A DNA stretch of 64,000 bases from JBCBTD01 sp039818825 (GCA_039818825.1 JBCBTD010000017.1:1-64000), one strand, 5' to 3'. Positions 1-8,165 are shown, counted from the stretch's first letter. The notes: a model not told the origin generated them from the sequence alone. Made by a program: numbers and translations.

Positions 1-56
1 CGGACCGCCATGTCGCCCGTTGGGTAGCGCTTTTCGAGCTGGTCGACGACGAGCAT
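1..56 (-). CDS. phnC: phosphonate/oxyanion ABC transporter ATP-binding protein (N-terminal fragment)
   Basis: Only the first 18 codons are in the window; the gene runs off the left edge on the minus strand. The peptide starts MLVVDQLEKRYPTGD, the usual first strand of an ABC ATPase including the aromatic residue that stacks on the adenine. An AGGAGC ribosome site lies a few bases before the ATG. It follows the PhnD-type binding protein gene by 58 bases on the same strand, the normal phnD-phnC order, so PhnC is the likeliest identity. No Walker motif is inside the window, so the family call rests on context and the N-terminus. Confidence 0.6.
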   Translation of the reverse strand, partial: MLVVDQLEKRYPTGDMAV

Positions 57-114
57 CAGCGCTCCTGGGCGCACGCGCCGGGAGCTTGGCCCCCGGCGCC
101 GACGTGGTCCTGCC

Positions 115-1074
115 TCAGCGGCAGTTGTAGGAGACCCCGTTCGCCTCGTCGATCTTGCGAATGACGTCCCAATCGTCCTGGAACGTGATCTCGATGAACT
201 GATCTTCACCGTTCTTGCCGAATTCTTCGGCCAGCGCCGACCCTTCCCAAGGGAAGCTGAAGAACGCCTCTTTGATCTTGTCCTGAAGTTCCGGCGTCAG
301 GTTGTAGACGACGCCATAGCCTGAGGTCGGGAAGGTCTGGGACGTGTAGAGGATCTCGAACTGGTCGTCGCTGACGACGCCGCGTTCGATCATCCGTGCC
401 TTCACCGAGTTGGCGATGGTCGCTACGTCGTAGTCCTGGTTGGCGACGCCGAGGATCGAGTTGTCGTGCTTGCCGGAGAACTGCACGTCGTAATCCTCAC
501 CGGACACGAGACCGAACTCCGCCTTCATCAGCGCCGTCGGCGCCTTGAAGCCGCTGTTGGACGTCTCGGACGTATGGGTGAGGGTGCGGCCGCGGATGTC
601 CTCGACGCTGTCGATGCCCGAGCCCGGATAGGTGATGACCTCCATCTCGTAGCCGAACGAGCCGTCCGAGCCGGCCATCATGGCGAATGGGCGAAAGCCG
701 GCGCAGGCGACCGCGATCGGGTTGGAGCCCGTGTTGAAGGCCGCGACGTGCAACCGCCCGGCGCGCATCGCCTCGAGCTGCGCCGCGTTGGACTGGACCG
801 GAAAGAACTGCACCGATTTGCCGGTGACATCGGCCATGTGGTCGAGGAAGCCCTCCCACACCTCGGCGTAGACGGCGGGGTCTTCGACTGGCGTGTAGGC
901 GAAGATCAGTGTCGGCGGGTCGACCAGCTCGCTCGGGTCCGTCGGGATGTCGGCGACCAGGTCGCCATCGGCGTCGGTGAAGCGGGGATCGAGTTCGAAC
1001 GCTGCATGCGCATGGGCGGCGAGGGCCACCGCAAATGCGCCGACGGCGCCGGCCAGCAGGCGAGAACGTGGCAT
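115..1074 (-). CDS. phnD: PhnD-family periplasmic substrate-binding protein
   Basis: A 319-residue periplasmic binding protein for an ABC importer of phosphonate, phosphite, phosphate or a related oxyanion. The first about 24 residues form a Sec signal peptide ending AHA, with a predicted cleavage before AFELDP. The body has PhnD-superfamily features: a TLIFAYTP first strand, a FNTGSNP loop near the ligand pocket and a SNSGF segment. The start at 1074 is chosen because an AGGAGG site lies just upstream and the signal peptide begins there; a longer reading to 1137 adds 21 residues ahead of it. It is upstream of a phnC-like gene and head to head with the arsenic operon. A Cys in the AVACAGF segment makes an arsenite-sensing AioX-like role a possible alternative, but the following ATPase favours transport. 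Confidence 0.8.
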   Translation of the reverse strand: MPRSRLLAGAVGAFAVALAAHAHAAFELDPRFTDADGDLVADIPTDPSELVDPPTLIFAYTPVEDPAVYAEVWEGFLDHMADVTGKSVQFFPVQSNAAQLEAMRAGRLHVAAFNTGSNPIAVACAGFRPFAMMAGSDGSFGYEMEVITYPGSGIDSVEDIRGRTLTHTSETSNSGFKAPTALMKAEFGLVSGEDYDVQFSGKHDNSILGVANQDYDVATIANSVKARMIERGVVSDDQFEILYTSQTFPTSGYGVVYNLTPELQDKIKEAFFSFPWEGSALAEEFGKNGEDQFIEITFQDDWDVIRKIDEANGVSYNCR

Positions 1075-1211
1075 GTGTCGGTCCTCCTGATTGACGTCGT
1101 GGCAAGTTGGCGCCGCCGTTCGTGCCCGGTCGGGCATTCACCGACGACGCCCGTGCCACGCGGGTTGATCGACGACGTAGCGCGCAGCTCCCACGAAAGC
1201 CAGATTTGTTA

Positions 1212-1229
1212 TTTCGTCATTTCCCGAAA
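1212..1229. promoter_or_regulatory. inverted repeat in the phnD/acr3 divergent promoter region
   Basis: TTTCG and CGAAA form a 5-base inverted repeat separated by 8 bases, in an AT-richer patch of the 191-base region between the two divergent operons and 37 bases before the acr3 start. An ArsR repressor is encoded in the same operon, so this is a candidate operator. The repeat is short and could be chance. Confidence 0.25.
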
Positions 1230-1265
1230 CATCGTAGCTTGCGGTCGAACTCATGGAGACTGCCG

Positions 1266-2342
1266 TTGCCCGAGACCCCGCGCAAACTTGGTGGGTTCGC
1301 CCGCTACCTGACCTTGTGGGTCGCGCTCTGCATCGTCGTCGGGATCGCTCTCGGGCACGTCTTCCCGGCGCCGTTCCAAGCACTTGGCCGTGCCGAGATC
1401 GCCAGTGTGAACCTGCCGGTCGCGGTACTGGTCTGGCTGATGATCGTGCCGATGCTCTTGAAGATCGACTTCGGGGCGCTTGCCGAGGTCGGCCAGCACT
1501 GGCGCGGGATCGCGGTGACCCTCACGGTGAATTGGGCATTCAAGCCATTCCTCATGGCGGTGCTGGCGTGGCTGTTCATCGGCTGGTTGTTCCGCCCGCT
1601 GCTACCGGCCGGCCAGATCGACGGCTACATCGCCGGGCTCATCATCCTCGGCGCAGCGCCGTGCACGGCGATGGTGTTCGTCTGGAGCCATCTGACGCGC
1701 GGCGAGCCGCACTTCACCCTCAGCCAAGTCGCCTTGAACGATGCGGTGATGATCGTCGCCTTCGCGCCGATCGTGGCTTTGCTTCTCGGTCTGTCGGCGA
1801 TCACCGTGCCGTGGCAGACCCTCGCCCTGTCCGTGGTCGTCTACATCCTGATCCCGGTGACCGTCGCGCAGCTCTGGCGTCGCCGGACGTTGGCGCGAGG
1901 CGGTGAGGCGGCACTCGCCCGGCTGCTCGCGCGGATCGAGCCGGTTTCGCTGACGGCGTTGCTGGCGACACTGGTGCTGCTGTTCGCGTTCCAAGGCGAG
2001 CAGATCGTGCGCCAGCCGTTCGTCATTCTGCTGCTAGCGGTACCGATTCTCTGCCAGGGCTACATCACGGCCGCCGTCGGCTATCTCGCGAACCGCCAGC
2101 TCGGCGTCGCCCACGAGGTGGCGGGGCCGTCGACGATGATCGGTGCGTCGAACTTCTTCGAGCTCGCCGTCGCCACCGCAATCGTGCTGTTCGGTTTCGA
2201 GAGTGGGGCCGCCTTGGCAACGGTCGTCGGTGTCCTCGTCGAAGTGCCGGTGATGCTGTCGCTCGTGGCGATCGTGAACGCGTCCAAGGGCTGGTACGAA
2301 CGCGGCATCACGGTCGCTCAACCGGTGCCGGCGGACCGCTGA
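1266..2342 (+). CDS. acr3: arsenite efflux permease, ACR3 family
   Basis: An inner-membrane arsenite exporter of about 358 residues with roughly ten hydrophobic segments. ACR3 hallmarks are visible: the GAAPCTAMVFVWS segment carrying the essential cysteine, the VALNDAVMI segment after it, and GASNFFELAVA with the conserved glutamate near the C-terminus. TTG at 1266 is taken as the start because GGAG lies 7 bases upstream and because the longer in-frame extension back to 1107 is Arg-rich and runs through the divergent promoter region. It is the first gene of acr3-arsR-arsC-GAPDH-arsJ and stops 3 bases before arsR. Together with ArsC it exports As(III) formed from As(V). Confidence 0.93.
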   Translation: MPETPRKLGGFARYLTLWVALCIVVGIALGHVFPAPFQALGRAEIASVNLPVAVLVWLMIVPMLLKIDFGALAEVGQHWRGIAVTLTVNWAFKPFLMAVLAWLFIGWLFRPLLPAGQIDGYIAGLIILGAAPCTAMVFVWSHLTRGEPHFTLSQVALNDAVMIVAFAPIVALLLGLSAITVPWQTLALSVVVYILIPVTVAQLWRRRTLARGGEAALARLLARIEPVSLTALLATLVLLFAFQGEQIVRQPFVILLLAVPILCQGYITAAVGYLANRQLGVAHEVAGPSTMIGASNFFELAVATAIVLFGFESGAALATVVGVLVEVPVMLSLVAIVNASKGWYERGITVAQPVPADR

Positions 2343-2345
2343 CCG

Positions 2346-2747
2346 ATGCACGCGAAAGCCGCTACCGCCGCATTTGCCGCACTCGGTCAGGAGCATCGGC
2401 TTGCCGTTTTCCGGATGCTGATGGCCGAGGGGCCGGCGGGGTTGAGTGCCGGCGAAATCGCCCTGCGCCTGGGCGTTCCTGCGTCCAGCCTGTCGACCCA
2501 CTTGGCGACACTTGAGCGAGCCAGCCTGCTCCGTTCCTGGCGCGTGCAGCGGCACGTTTTCTATGCGGTCGATGTGGACGGCACGCGTGAGGTCGTCGCG
2601 TTTCTGACTCGAGACTGTTGCCGCGGCCATCCGGAGATCTGTGGATTCGATCCCGTGTCCGAATGCGCCGCACCCGTGACGGCCACCGAGCCAACCGGGA
2701 CGCCGCAACGTCGGCGCCGGGAACACCGACAGGAGGACGAGCGATGA
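2346..2747 (+). CDS. arsR: ArsR-family arsenic-responsive repressor
   Basis: A 133-residue winged-helix metalloregulator. The N-terminal 90 residues carry the ArsR fold with the recognition helix around VPASSLSTHLATLERA and the beta wing LLRSWRVQRHVFYAV. The C-terminal tail has a vicinal pair and a third cysteine in RDCCRGHPEIC, the arrangement used by one branch of ArsR proteins to bind As(III); ligand binding releases the operator. It lies inside the operon it probably controls, 3 bases after acr3 and overlapping arsC by 4 bases (ATGA). The last 30 residues are Arg-rich and poorly conserved in type. Confidence 0.93.
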   Translation: MHAKAATAAFAALGQEHRLAVFRMLMAEGPAGLSAGEIALRLGVPASSLSTHLATLERASLLRSWRVQRHVFYAVDVDGTREVVAFLTRDCCRGHPEICGFDPVSECAAPVTATEPTGTPQRRRREHRQEDER

Positions 2748-3169
2748 CGGATCGACCGATGGAAGTTCCGTTTCTGTGCACCGGCAACGCCGCGCGAAGC
2801 GTGATGGCGGAGTGCTCGCTGAACAGATGGGGTCGTGGGCGGTTCCGCGCCCACTCGGCCGGCAGCCATCCGCGCGGCGCCGTTCACCCGCTCACCCTCG
2901 AGACCTTGCGTGGCTTCGGCCACGACACGAGCGGGCTGCGCTCGAAGAGCTGGGACGAGTTCGCCGAACCGGACGCGCCGGCGCTCGACTTCGTGTTCAC
3001 GGTCTGCGATCGAGCGGCGGCAGAAGTGTGTCCGGTCTGGCCCGGCCAGCCCATGACGACCCATTTGTCGAGCTTGAGCAAGCTCAGCCTGCAACGCCGC
3101 CTCGACGACATCGGTAGACATCTCGATCCCGAGGTAAAGACACGGGCGAGCGAAGTCGGCAGCGGCTGA
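2744..3169 (+). CDS. arsC: arsenate reductase, LMW-phosphatase fold, with probable internal deletion
   Basis: A cytoplasmic As(V) to As(III) reductase of the thioredoxin-coupled, low-molecular-weight phosphatase type. The P-loop CTGNAARS (Cys12-Arg18) and the redox cysteines Cys88 (FTVCD) and Cys96 (VCPVWPG) are present. After GQPMTTH (residue 107) the protein jumps directly to LSSLSKLSLQRRLDDIGR. In family members from memory, these two blocks are separated by about 40 residues starting WG.. and ending near a LPL/ASLDKLSL segment. The protein is therefore 141 residues rather than about 175, and the loss is in frame. ATG at 2744 has an AGGAGG site and overlaps arsR; it overlaps the next start by one base. 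Activity is uncertain. Confidence 0.87.
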   Translation: MTDRPMEVPFLCTGNAARSVMAECSLNRWGRGRFRAHSAGSHPRGAVHPLTLETLRGFGHDTSGLRSKSWDEFAEPDAPALDFVFTVCDRAAAEVCPVWPGQPMTTHLSSLSKLSLQRRLDDIGRHLDPEVKTRASEVGSG

Positions 3170-4197
3170 TGCGCATCGGCATCAACGGCTTCGGGCGGAT
3201 CGGTCGGCTGGCGTTTCGGGCGGCCCTCGCCGGGTTGGCGCGCGATGGCGTCGCCCTCGACATCGTCCACGTCAACGAGGTCAACGGTGGTGCGGTGACC
3301 GCCGCCCATTTGCTCGAGTTCGACAGCGTCCACGGCCGCTGGCCGGCATCGATCGGCGTCGAGGGCGAGGGCTTCCGCGTTGGCGACCGCTTCGTCGGCT
3401 TCAGCGCGCACGCTACGCCGGCGGCGATCCCTTGGGCCGATCTCGGCGTCGAGCTGGTGATCGAGAGCTCGGGCAAGTACGTGAAGCAGGCGCAGGTCGC
3501 GGCGCACTTGGAGGCAGGCGCTCGGGGCGTCGTCGTCGCGGCACCGGTGAAGGACGGCCCGCTCAACGTCGTGATGGGCGTCAACGACCATCTGTACGAT
3601 CCGCAAAGCCACTCGATCGTCACCGCGGCCTCCTGCACGACCAATTGTCTGGCACCGGTCGTCAAGCCGCTGCACGAGTCGCTCGGGATCGTCCACGGCC
3701 TGATCACGACCATCCACGACGTGACCAACACCCAGGTCGTCGTCGACGCGCCACACAAGGACTTGCGCCGCGCGCGGTCGGCACTGACCTCGCTGGTGCC
3801 GACCACGACCGGTTCGGCGACGGCCATCGGGCTGATCTACCCGGACCTCCAGGGGAAGCTCAACGGCCATGCCGTACGCGTGCCGCTGCTCAACGCCAGC
3901 CTGACCGACTGTGTGTTCGAGCTGGCCCGGCCAACCACGGCCGAAGAGGTCAACGCGCTGTTCGACGACGCGGCTGCCGGGCCGCTCGCCGGCATTCTGG
4001 GGGTGGAGCGACGGCCGCTGGTGTCTGTCGACTACCGCAGCGATCCCCGCTCCGCGATCGTCGACGCGCTTTCGACCATGGTGGTCGACGGGACCGCGGT
4101 GAAGATCCTCGCCTGGTACGACAACGAGATGGGCTACGCCTGCAGGCTCGTCGAGCTGGTCGCCAAGGTCGAGGCGGCGCTGGCAGGCCGAGGGTGA
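3169..4197 (+). CDS. ArsJ-associated glyceraldehyde-3-phosphate dehydrogenase
   Basis: A 342-residue GAPDH. It has the NAD-binding N-terminus INGFGRIGR, the active-site block ASCTTNC with nucleophile Cys156, a partner His in the TTIHDVTN segment and the C-terminal WYDNEMGY signature. In operons with arsJ, this enzyme is known to use arsenate instead of phosphate to form 1-arseno-3-phosphoglycerate, the substrate that ArsJ exports. The ATG overlaps the arsC stop by one base and its own stop overlaps the GTG of arsJ, so the three genes are probably translationally coupled. A housekeeping glycolytic role is possible but less likely here. Confidence 0.93.
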   Translation: MRIGINGFGRIGRLAFRAALAGLARDGVALDIVHVNEVNGGAVTAAHLLEFDSVHGRWPASIGVEGEGFRVGDRFVGFSAHATPAAIPWADLGVELVIESSGKYVKQAQVAAHLEAGARGVVVAAPVKDGPLNVVMGVNDHLYDPQSHSIVTAASCTTNCLAPVVKPLHESLGIVHGLITTIHDVTNTQVVVDAPHKDLRRARSALTSLVPTTTGSATAIGLIYPDLQGKLNGHAVRVPLLNASLTDCVFELARPTTAEEVNALFDDAAAGPLAGILGVERRPLVSVDYRSDPRSAIVDALSTMVVDGTAVKILAWYDNEMGYACRLVELVAKVEAALAGRG

Positions 4198-5477
4198 ACG
4201 TCCGCGCCTACGGCATCGTGACGGGCGCCTATTGGGGGCAAACGGTCACCGACGGCGCACTGCACATGTTGGTGCTGCTGCACTTCTACACTCTGGGCTT
4301 CACGCCGTTCCAGATCGCCTTCCTGTTCGTGCTGTACGAGTTGATGGGCGTCGTGACCAACCTGCTCGGCGGGTGGATCGCTGCGCGTTTCGGGCTGAGC
4401 ACTACGCTCTTCGCCGGCCTCGCGTTGCAGATCGTGGCGCTCCTCGCCCTGGCGGCGCTCGATCCGGCATGGCCGCTCGCCTGGTCCGTCGCCTATGCCG
4501 TCGTGATCCAGGGGCTGGCCGGCATCGCCAAAGACCTGACCAAGATGAGCTCCAAGAGCGCGATCAAGCTGGTCGTGCCGGAGGGCCAGCAGGGCGGTTT
4601 GTTCAAGTGGGTCGCGGTGCTTACCGGCTCGAAGAACGCCATGAAGGGCGTCGGTTTTTTCGTTGGCGGGGCGTTGCTGGCGACGATCGGCTTCACCGGC
4701 GGCCTCTTGCTGTTGGCAACGTGTCTCGTGGTGATCCTAGGCTTGACCTTGATGCTGCTGCCGCGCGGCATGGGCCGCGCCAAAGCCAAGACGCCCATCA
4801 CCCGGCTGCTCGCCAAGGCGCCGGCGATCAATCGCCTCTCGGCCGCCCGCGTGTTCCTGTTCGGCGCGCGGGACATCTGGTTCGTCGTCGGCGTGCCCAT
4901 CTTTCTCTACGAAGTCGCCGGCTGGACCTTCCTTCAGGTCTCGACCTTTCTGGCACTCTGGGTGATCGGCTACGGCTTCGTCCAGGCGCTGGCGCCGCGG
5001 GTCATCGCCAGCTCGATCGACGGCTTGGCGTCCGAGGTACGGGCGGCGCGCCACTGGGCGTTCGGGCTCGCAGCCATGCCGGCGCTGGTGGCCTTCGGGC
5101 TCATGGCCGTGGTGCCGCTACCCCTTCTGGAGACCCACGGCGCGGTCGTCGCCGAGCCCTTCGGACCGATCGGACCGGGTGCGGTCATCGTCGTCGGCCT
5201 CGGCCTGTTCGGTGCGGCCTTCGCCGTCAACTCGTCGCTCCATTCGTACCTGATCCTGGCCTACTCGAAGGCGGACGACGTAGCGCTCGACGTCGGCTTC
5301 TACTACATGGCCAATGCCGTCGGCCGGCTCGTGGGCTGCTTGTTGTCGGGCTGGAGCTACCAAGCCTACGGTGTCCTCGGTTGCCTCGGCATGTCGTCGC
5401 TCTTCCTGCTCGTCAGTTGGGCTTTCGCATGCACGTTGCCGGTCGGTCGCAACGAAGCGCGACCCGTCAGCGCTTGA
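4194..5477 (+). CDS. arsJ: organoarsenical efflux MFS permease ArsJ
   Basis: A 427-residue major facilitator permease with about 11-12 hydrophobic helices and the family-typical segments GAYWGQTVTDGALHMLVLLHF at the N-terminus (here beginning at residue 11) and DLTKMSSKSAIKL in the first cytoplasmic loop. ArsJ exports 1-arseno-3-phosphoglycerate, which breaks down to arsenate outside, giving As(V) resistance without reduction. GTG at 4194 is chosen because it overlaps the GAPDH stop (GTGA) and the conserved N-terminus starts there. It closes the arsenic operon; no clear terminator hairpin with a T-run follows. Confidence 0.93.
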   Translation: MNVRAYGIVTGAYWGQTVTDGALHMLVLLHFYTLGFTPFQIAFLFVLYELMGVVTNLLGGWIAARFGLSTTLFAGLALQIVALLALAALDPAWPLAWSVAYAVVIQGLAGIAKDLTKMSSKSAIKLVVPEGQQGGLFKWVAVLTGSKNAMKGVGFFVGGALLATIGFTGGLLLLATCLVVILGLTLMLLPRGMGRAKAKTPITRLLAKAPAINRLSAARVFLFGARDIWFVVGVPIFLYEVAGWTFLQVSTFLALWVIGYGFVQALAPRVIASSIDGLASEVRAARHWAFGLAAMPALVAFGLMAVVPLPLLETHGAVVAEPFGPIGPGAVIVVGLGLFGAAFAVNSSLHSYLILAYSKADDVALDVGFYYMANAVGRLVGCLLSGWSYQAYGVLGCLGMSSLFLLVSWAFACTLPVGRNEARPVSA

Positions 5478-5589
5478 GCGCCGCGCCGGCGGGCCGTCAC
5501 CAAATCGTCACGGCGGGCGCCTAGGCGATTGGCATGCGCACGGACGTCCAGTGCTTTCGCCGGCTCTGCCGGTTGGCGGTCGAACGCCG

Positions 5590-6726
5590 ATGAGCCGCGT
5601 GTTCGATCTCGCCGTGGTGGGCGCCGGTATTCTCGGCCTCGCCCATGCCCTTGCCGCGGCCCGGCGCGGTCTGTCGGTCGTCGTGATCGACCGCGAGGCC
5701 GAGGTCGTCGGTGCTTCGGTCCGCAACTTCGGCTTCGTCACGGTGAGCGGGCAGCAGCAGGGGACGTGTTGGCGCCGGGCGCTGCGTTCGCGCGACGTGT
5801 GGGACGAGGTGGCCGCCGTCGCCGGCATCGCCGTCGAGCAGCGGGGACTGTTGGTGGTCGCCCAGCGCGCCGACGCGATGGCGTTGTTGGAGGCCTTCCA
5901 CGCCACGACCATGGGTGAGGGCTGCACACTCATGGCGCCGAACGATGCCAGACGTTGCCACGGCGACGTTTTGAGCACTGACCGGCCGCTCGCCGGAGCC
6001 CTTTGGAGTCCTCACGAACGACGCGTCGAGAGCAGGACGGCGGTGCCCAAGCTCGCTCGGTGGATGAGCGAAGCGCTGGGCGTCACCATCGTCCGACGGC
6101 TCGCCGTCCGTGACGTCACGCCCGGCAAGGTGCACACGGCCGACGGGGTGTTCGCGGCCGAGCGGGTGGTGATCTGTCCGGGCGACGATCTGGTGACCTT
6201 GTTCCCGGAGCGGATCGCGGCGCTCGGCTTGCGACGCTGCCGGTTGCACATGCTCAAGGTGGCACCACAGCCTGGTTTCCGGTTGCCCGGCGCGGTCATG
6301 TCGGACCTCTCGCTGGTCCGCTATCTGGGTTATGCCGAGTTGCCGGAAGCCGCGGCGCTGCTGGCGCGCCTGCGCGCGGAGCAGCCCCGACATCTGGACC
6401 ACGGTGTCCACCTCATCGCCGTGCAGGGTGGAGATGGTGGCCTCGTCGTCGGCGACAGCCACGACGAGGCATGGAGCCCACAGCCGTTCGCCGACGCCGC
6501 CATCGACGAGCTGATCATGGACGAGCTGCTCGCTGTTCTGGACCTCCCTGACGTCCGCATCGTGGAGCGGTGGATCGGCACCTATGCGTCGCTTCCCGGG
6601 ACCCTGATGGTGTGCGACGCGCCGGACCCCTCCATCCGCCTCGTGATCGTCACGAGTGGCACCGGCGCCAGCACAGCCTTCGCCATCGGCGAGGAGACCG
6701 TCGCCGAGCTCTTCGGAGAGCCTTGA
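5590..6726 (+). CDS. FAD-dependent aminophosphonate oxidoreductase (TIGR03364-like)
   Basis: A 378-residue DAO/glycine-oxidase-fold flavoprotein. The N-terminus DLAVVGAGILGLAHALAAA is a dinucleotide-binding Rossmann motif closed by an acidic residue in VVVIDRE; the C-terminus TSGTGASTAFAIGEE is the second FAD contact. Proteins of this type are recurrent next to phosphonate catabolism genes, and some are reported to oxidise N-methyl-2-aminoethylphosphonate or 2-aminoethylphosphonate to phosphonoacetaldehyde. That fits here: the stop overlaps the ATG of phnX by one base, and no phnW transaminase is in the window. The exact substrate is inference. The ATG at 5590 begins right at the Rossmann strand. 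Confidence 0.82.
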   Translation: MSRVFDLAVVGAGILGLAHALAAARRGLSVVVIDREAEVVGASVRNFGFVTVSGQQQGTCWRRALRSRDVWDEVAAVAGIAVEQRGLLVVAQRADAMALLEAFHATTMGEGCTLMAPNDARRCHGDVLSTDRPLAGALWSPHERRVESRTAVPKLARWMSEALGVTIVRRLAVRDVTPGKVHTADGVFAAERVVICPGDDLVTLFPERIAALGLRRCRLHMLKVAPQPGFRLPGAVMSDLSLVRYLGYAELPEAAALLARLRAEQPRHLDHGVHLIAVQGGDGGLVVGDSHDEAWSPQPFADAAIDELIMDELLAVLDLPDVRIVERWIGTYASLPGTLMVCDAPDPSIRLVIVTSGTGASTAFAIGEETVAELFGEP

Positions 6727-7535
6727 TGCCGCAATCCCAGCTGCAGGCCGTCGTTTTCGATTGGGCCGGTACCGTCGTCGACTACGGCAGCCGGGCGCCG
6801 ATGGGCGTGTTCGTCCGCGCGTTCGCCGGGTTCGACGTCGAGATCAGTGTCGACGAGGCGCGCGGGCCGATGGGCATGGCGAAGCGCGACCACATCAGCG
6901 CCGTTTTACAGCTTCCGCGGGTTGCCGACGCCTGGGCCGCGCGGCACGGCGCGCCGCCCAGCGAGTTGGACGTCGACCGGGTCTACGAGGTGTTCGTGCC
7001 GCTGAACGTCGCGGTGGTCGCTGACCACGCGCAGCTCATCGAGGGTGCCGCCGAGACCGTGGCCCGCCTTCGCGAGCGCGGGCTGAAGATCGGCTCGACC
7101 ACCGGCTACACCCGCGAGATCATGGCCCCGCTGCTGCCGCTCGCCGCCGCCCAAGGCTATGCCCCCGACAATCTGGTCTGTGCCGGCGATCTGCCGGCCG
7201 GGCGGCCGACGCCGTTGATGATGTACCGAACCTTTCTCGATCTCGGCGTCTGGCCCGCTTGGCGGGTGGTGAAGGTCGACGACACCGAGGTCGGCATCGA
7301 GGAAGGGATCAATGCCGGTTGCTGGACCGTCGGCGTTGCGCTCACCGGCAATGCGCTGGGCCTGACCGAGGCGGAGACCACGGCGCTGGCCGTCGACGAG
7401 CTGCGGTGCCGCAGGGCCGATGCCGCCGGCAAGCTCCTGCGTTCCGGCGCTCATCACGTGATCGACGGCGTCGCCGATCTGGAGCCGGTACTCGACGTCA
7501 TCGAGGGTGCACTGGTCCGCGGCGAGCGACCGTGA
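6726..7535 (+). CDS. phnX: phosphonoacetaldehyde hydrolase
   Basis: A 269-residue HAD-superfamily C-P bond hydrolase that converts phosphonoacetaldehyde to acetaldehyde and phosphate. The nucleophile Asp12 lies in VVFDWAGTVVD, and Lys53 in GMAKRDH sits where the Schiff-base lysine of PhnX is expected. Later HAD motifs are STTGYTREIM and VVKVDDTEVGIEEG. Length matches the family. Translation is probably coupled to the upstream flavoprotein (TGATG). Together the two would form a compact degradation route for aminoethylphosphonates imported by a system such as the PhnD/PhnC pair at the left edge. Confidence 0.95.
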   Translation: MPQSQLQAVVFDWAGTVVDYGSRAPMGVFVRAFAGFDVEISVDEARGPMGMAKRDHISAVLQLPRVADAWAARHGAPPSELDVDRVYEVFVPLNVAVVADHAQLIEGAAETVARLRERGLKIGSTTGYTREIMAPLLPLAAAQGYAPDNLVCAGDLPAGRPTPLMMYRTFLDLGVWPAWRVVKVDDTEVGIEEGINAGCWTVGVALTGNALGLTEAETTALAVDELRCRRADAAGKLLRSGAHHVIDGVADLEPVLDVIEGALVRGERP

Positions 7536-7832
7536 GCGCCGTCCAGAACTTCTGCGCCAGCCACGCAGGGATTGCCAAACTCCGTTGCGACCAGAGCGAC
7601 CCGAGGACGGGCCTGACGGAACAGCGTTCGCCCTCCGGTCACCGGGCATCCAGGACCATCGGGCAAACGCGCTTCGCCGTGGATCATCGAGCATGATCCG
7701 TGGCGCGCGGCGCCATCGGCTGAACGACGCGGAACTCGCTCGGGCGACGACGCCGTGCCCCCAGACGGGACGCCCGGCGCCTGACGGCACGGCGAACCGC
7801 GCCGCTCGACGCCGGGAGCGCGGTACGCGATC
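7536..7832. other. intergenic region without a supported gene
   Basis: These 297 bases lie between the convergent phnX and the small minus-strand gene ending at 7833. The open frames crossing it are Arg/Pro-rich and lack a ribosome site. No clear hairpin followed by a T-run is visible. Confidence 0.5.
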
Positions 7833-8165
7833 TCAGCCCGACGTGGTCTGGGCCTTCGATGCGTTACCACCACCGTTCCCCGAACTCACGAGGAGGTCCG
7901 TGCAGCGGCGCATCGACTCGAAGTAGTCGTCGCACGCCGCCGACGCCCAACCGGTCTGCAGCTCCAAGAGCTGCGGCCAGTCGCGGCAGCGATATGCCTC
8001 TCGGAGAAGGGCGACGTCGGCCTCCTGGCGCTGCTGCATCAGGCTCACCACCTCGCGGCCGAGGTCGGCGGCAACCTGTGGAAAGTGAGCGGGTGACGGC
8101 AGAAGGCCGAGGTCGCCCATCATAGCGGCGTTTCGCACGCGGTCGGTGGTGGTGCTCGCATTCAT
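7833..8165 (-). CDS. small phasin-like protein
   Basis: A 110-residue protein with no signal peptide. It is mostly helical in appearance, and the segment RDWPQLLELQTGWASAAC resembles the phasin pattern in which a Gln-rich helix precedes a hydrophobic helix that lies on polyhydroxyalkanoate granules. ATG at 8165 is preferred to the upstream one at 8198 because a GGAGG site lies in front of it. The next gene upstream on this strand is the CBS-domain protein, 283 bases away. Similarity to phasins is by eye only; a general helical stress protein is an alternative. Confidence 0.55.
   Translation of the reverse strand: MNASTTTDRVRNAAMMGDLGLLPSPAHFPQVAADLGREVVSLMQQRQEADVALLREAYRCRDWPQLLELQTGWASAACDDYFESMRRCTDLLVSSGNGGGNASKAQTTSG

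Noticed and set aside
3078..3100. A frameshift or stop as the cause of the short ArsC.
   Set aside because: The reading frame passes cleanly into the expected C-terminal block, so the change is an in-frame loss, not a broken gene.
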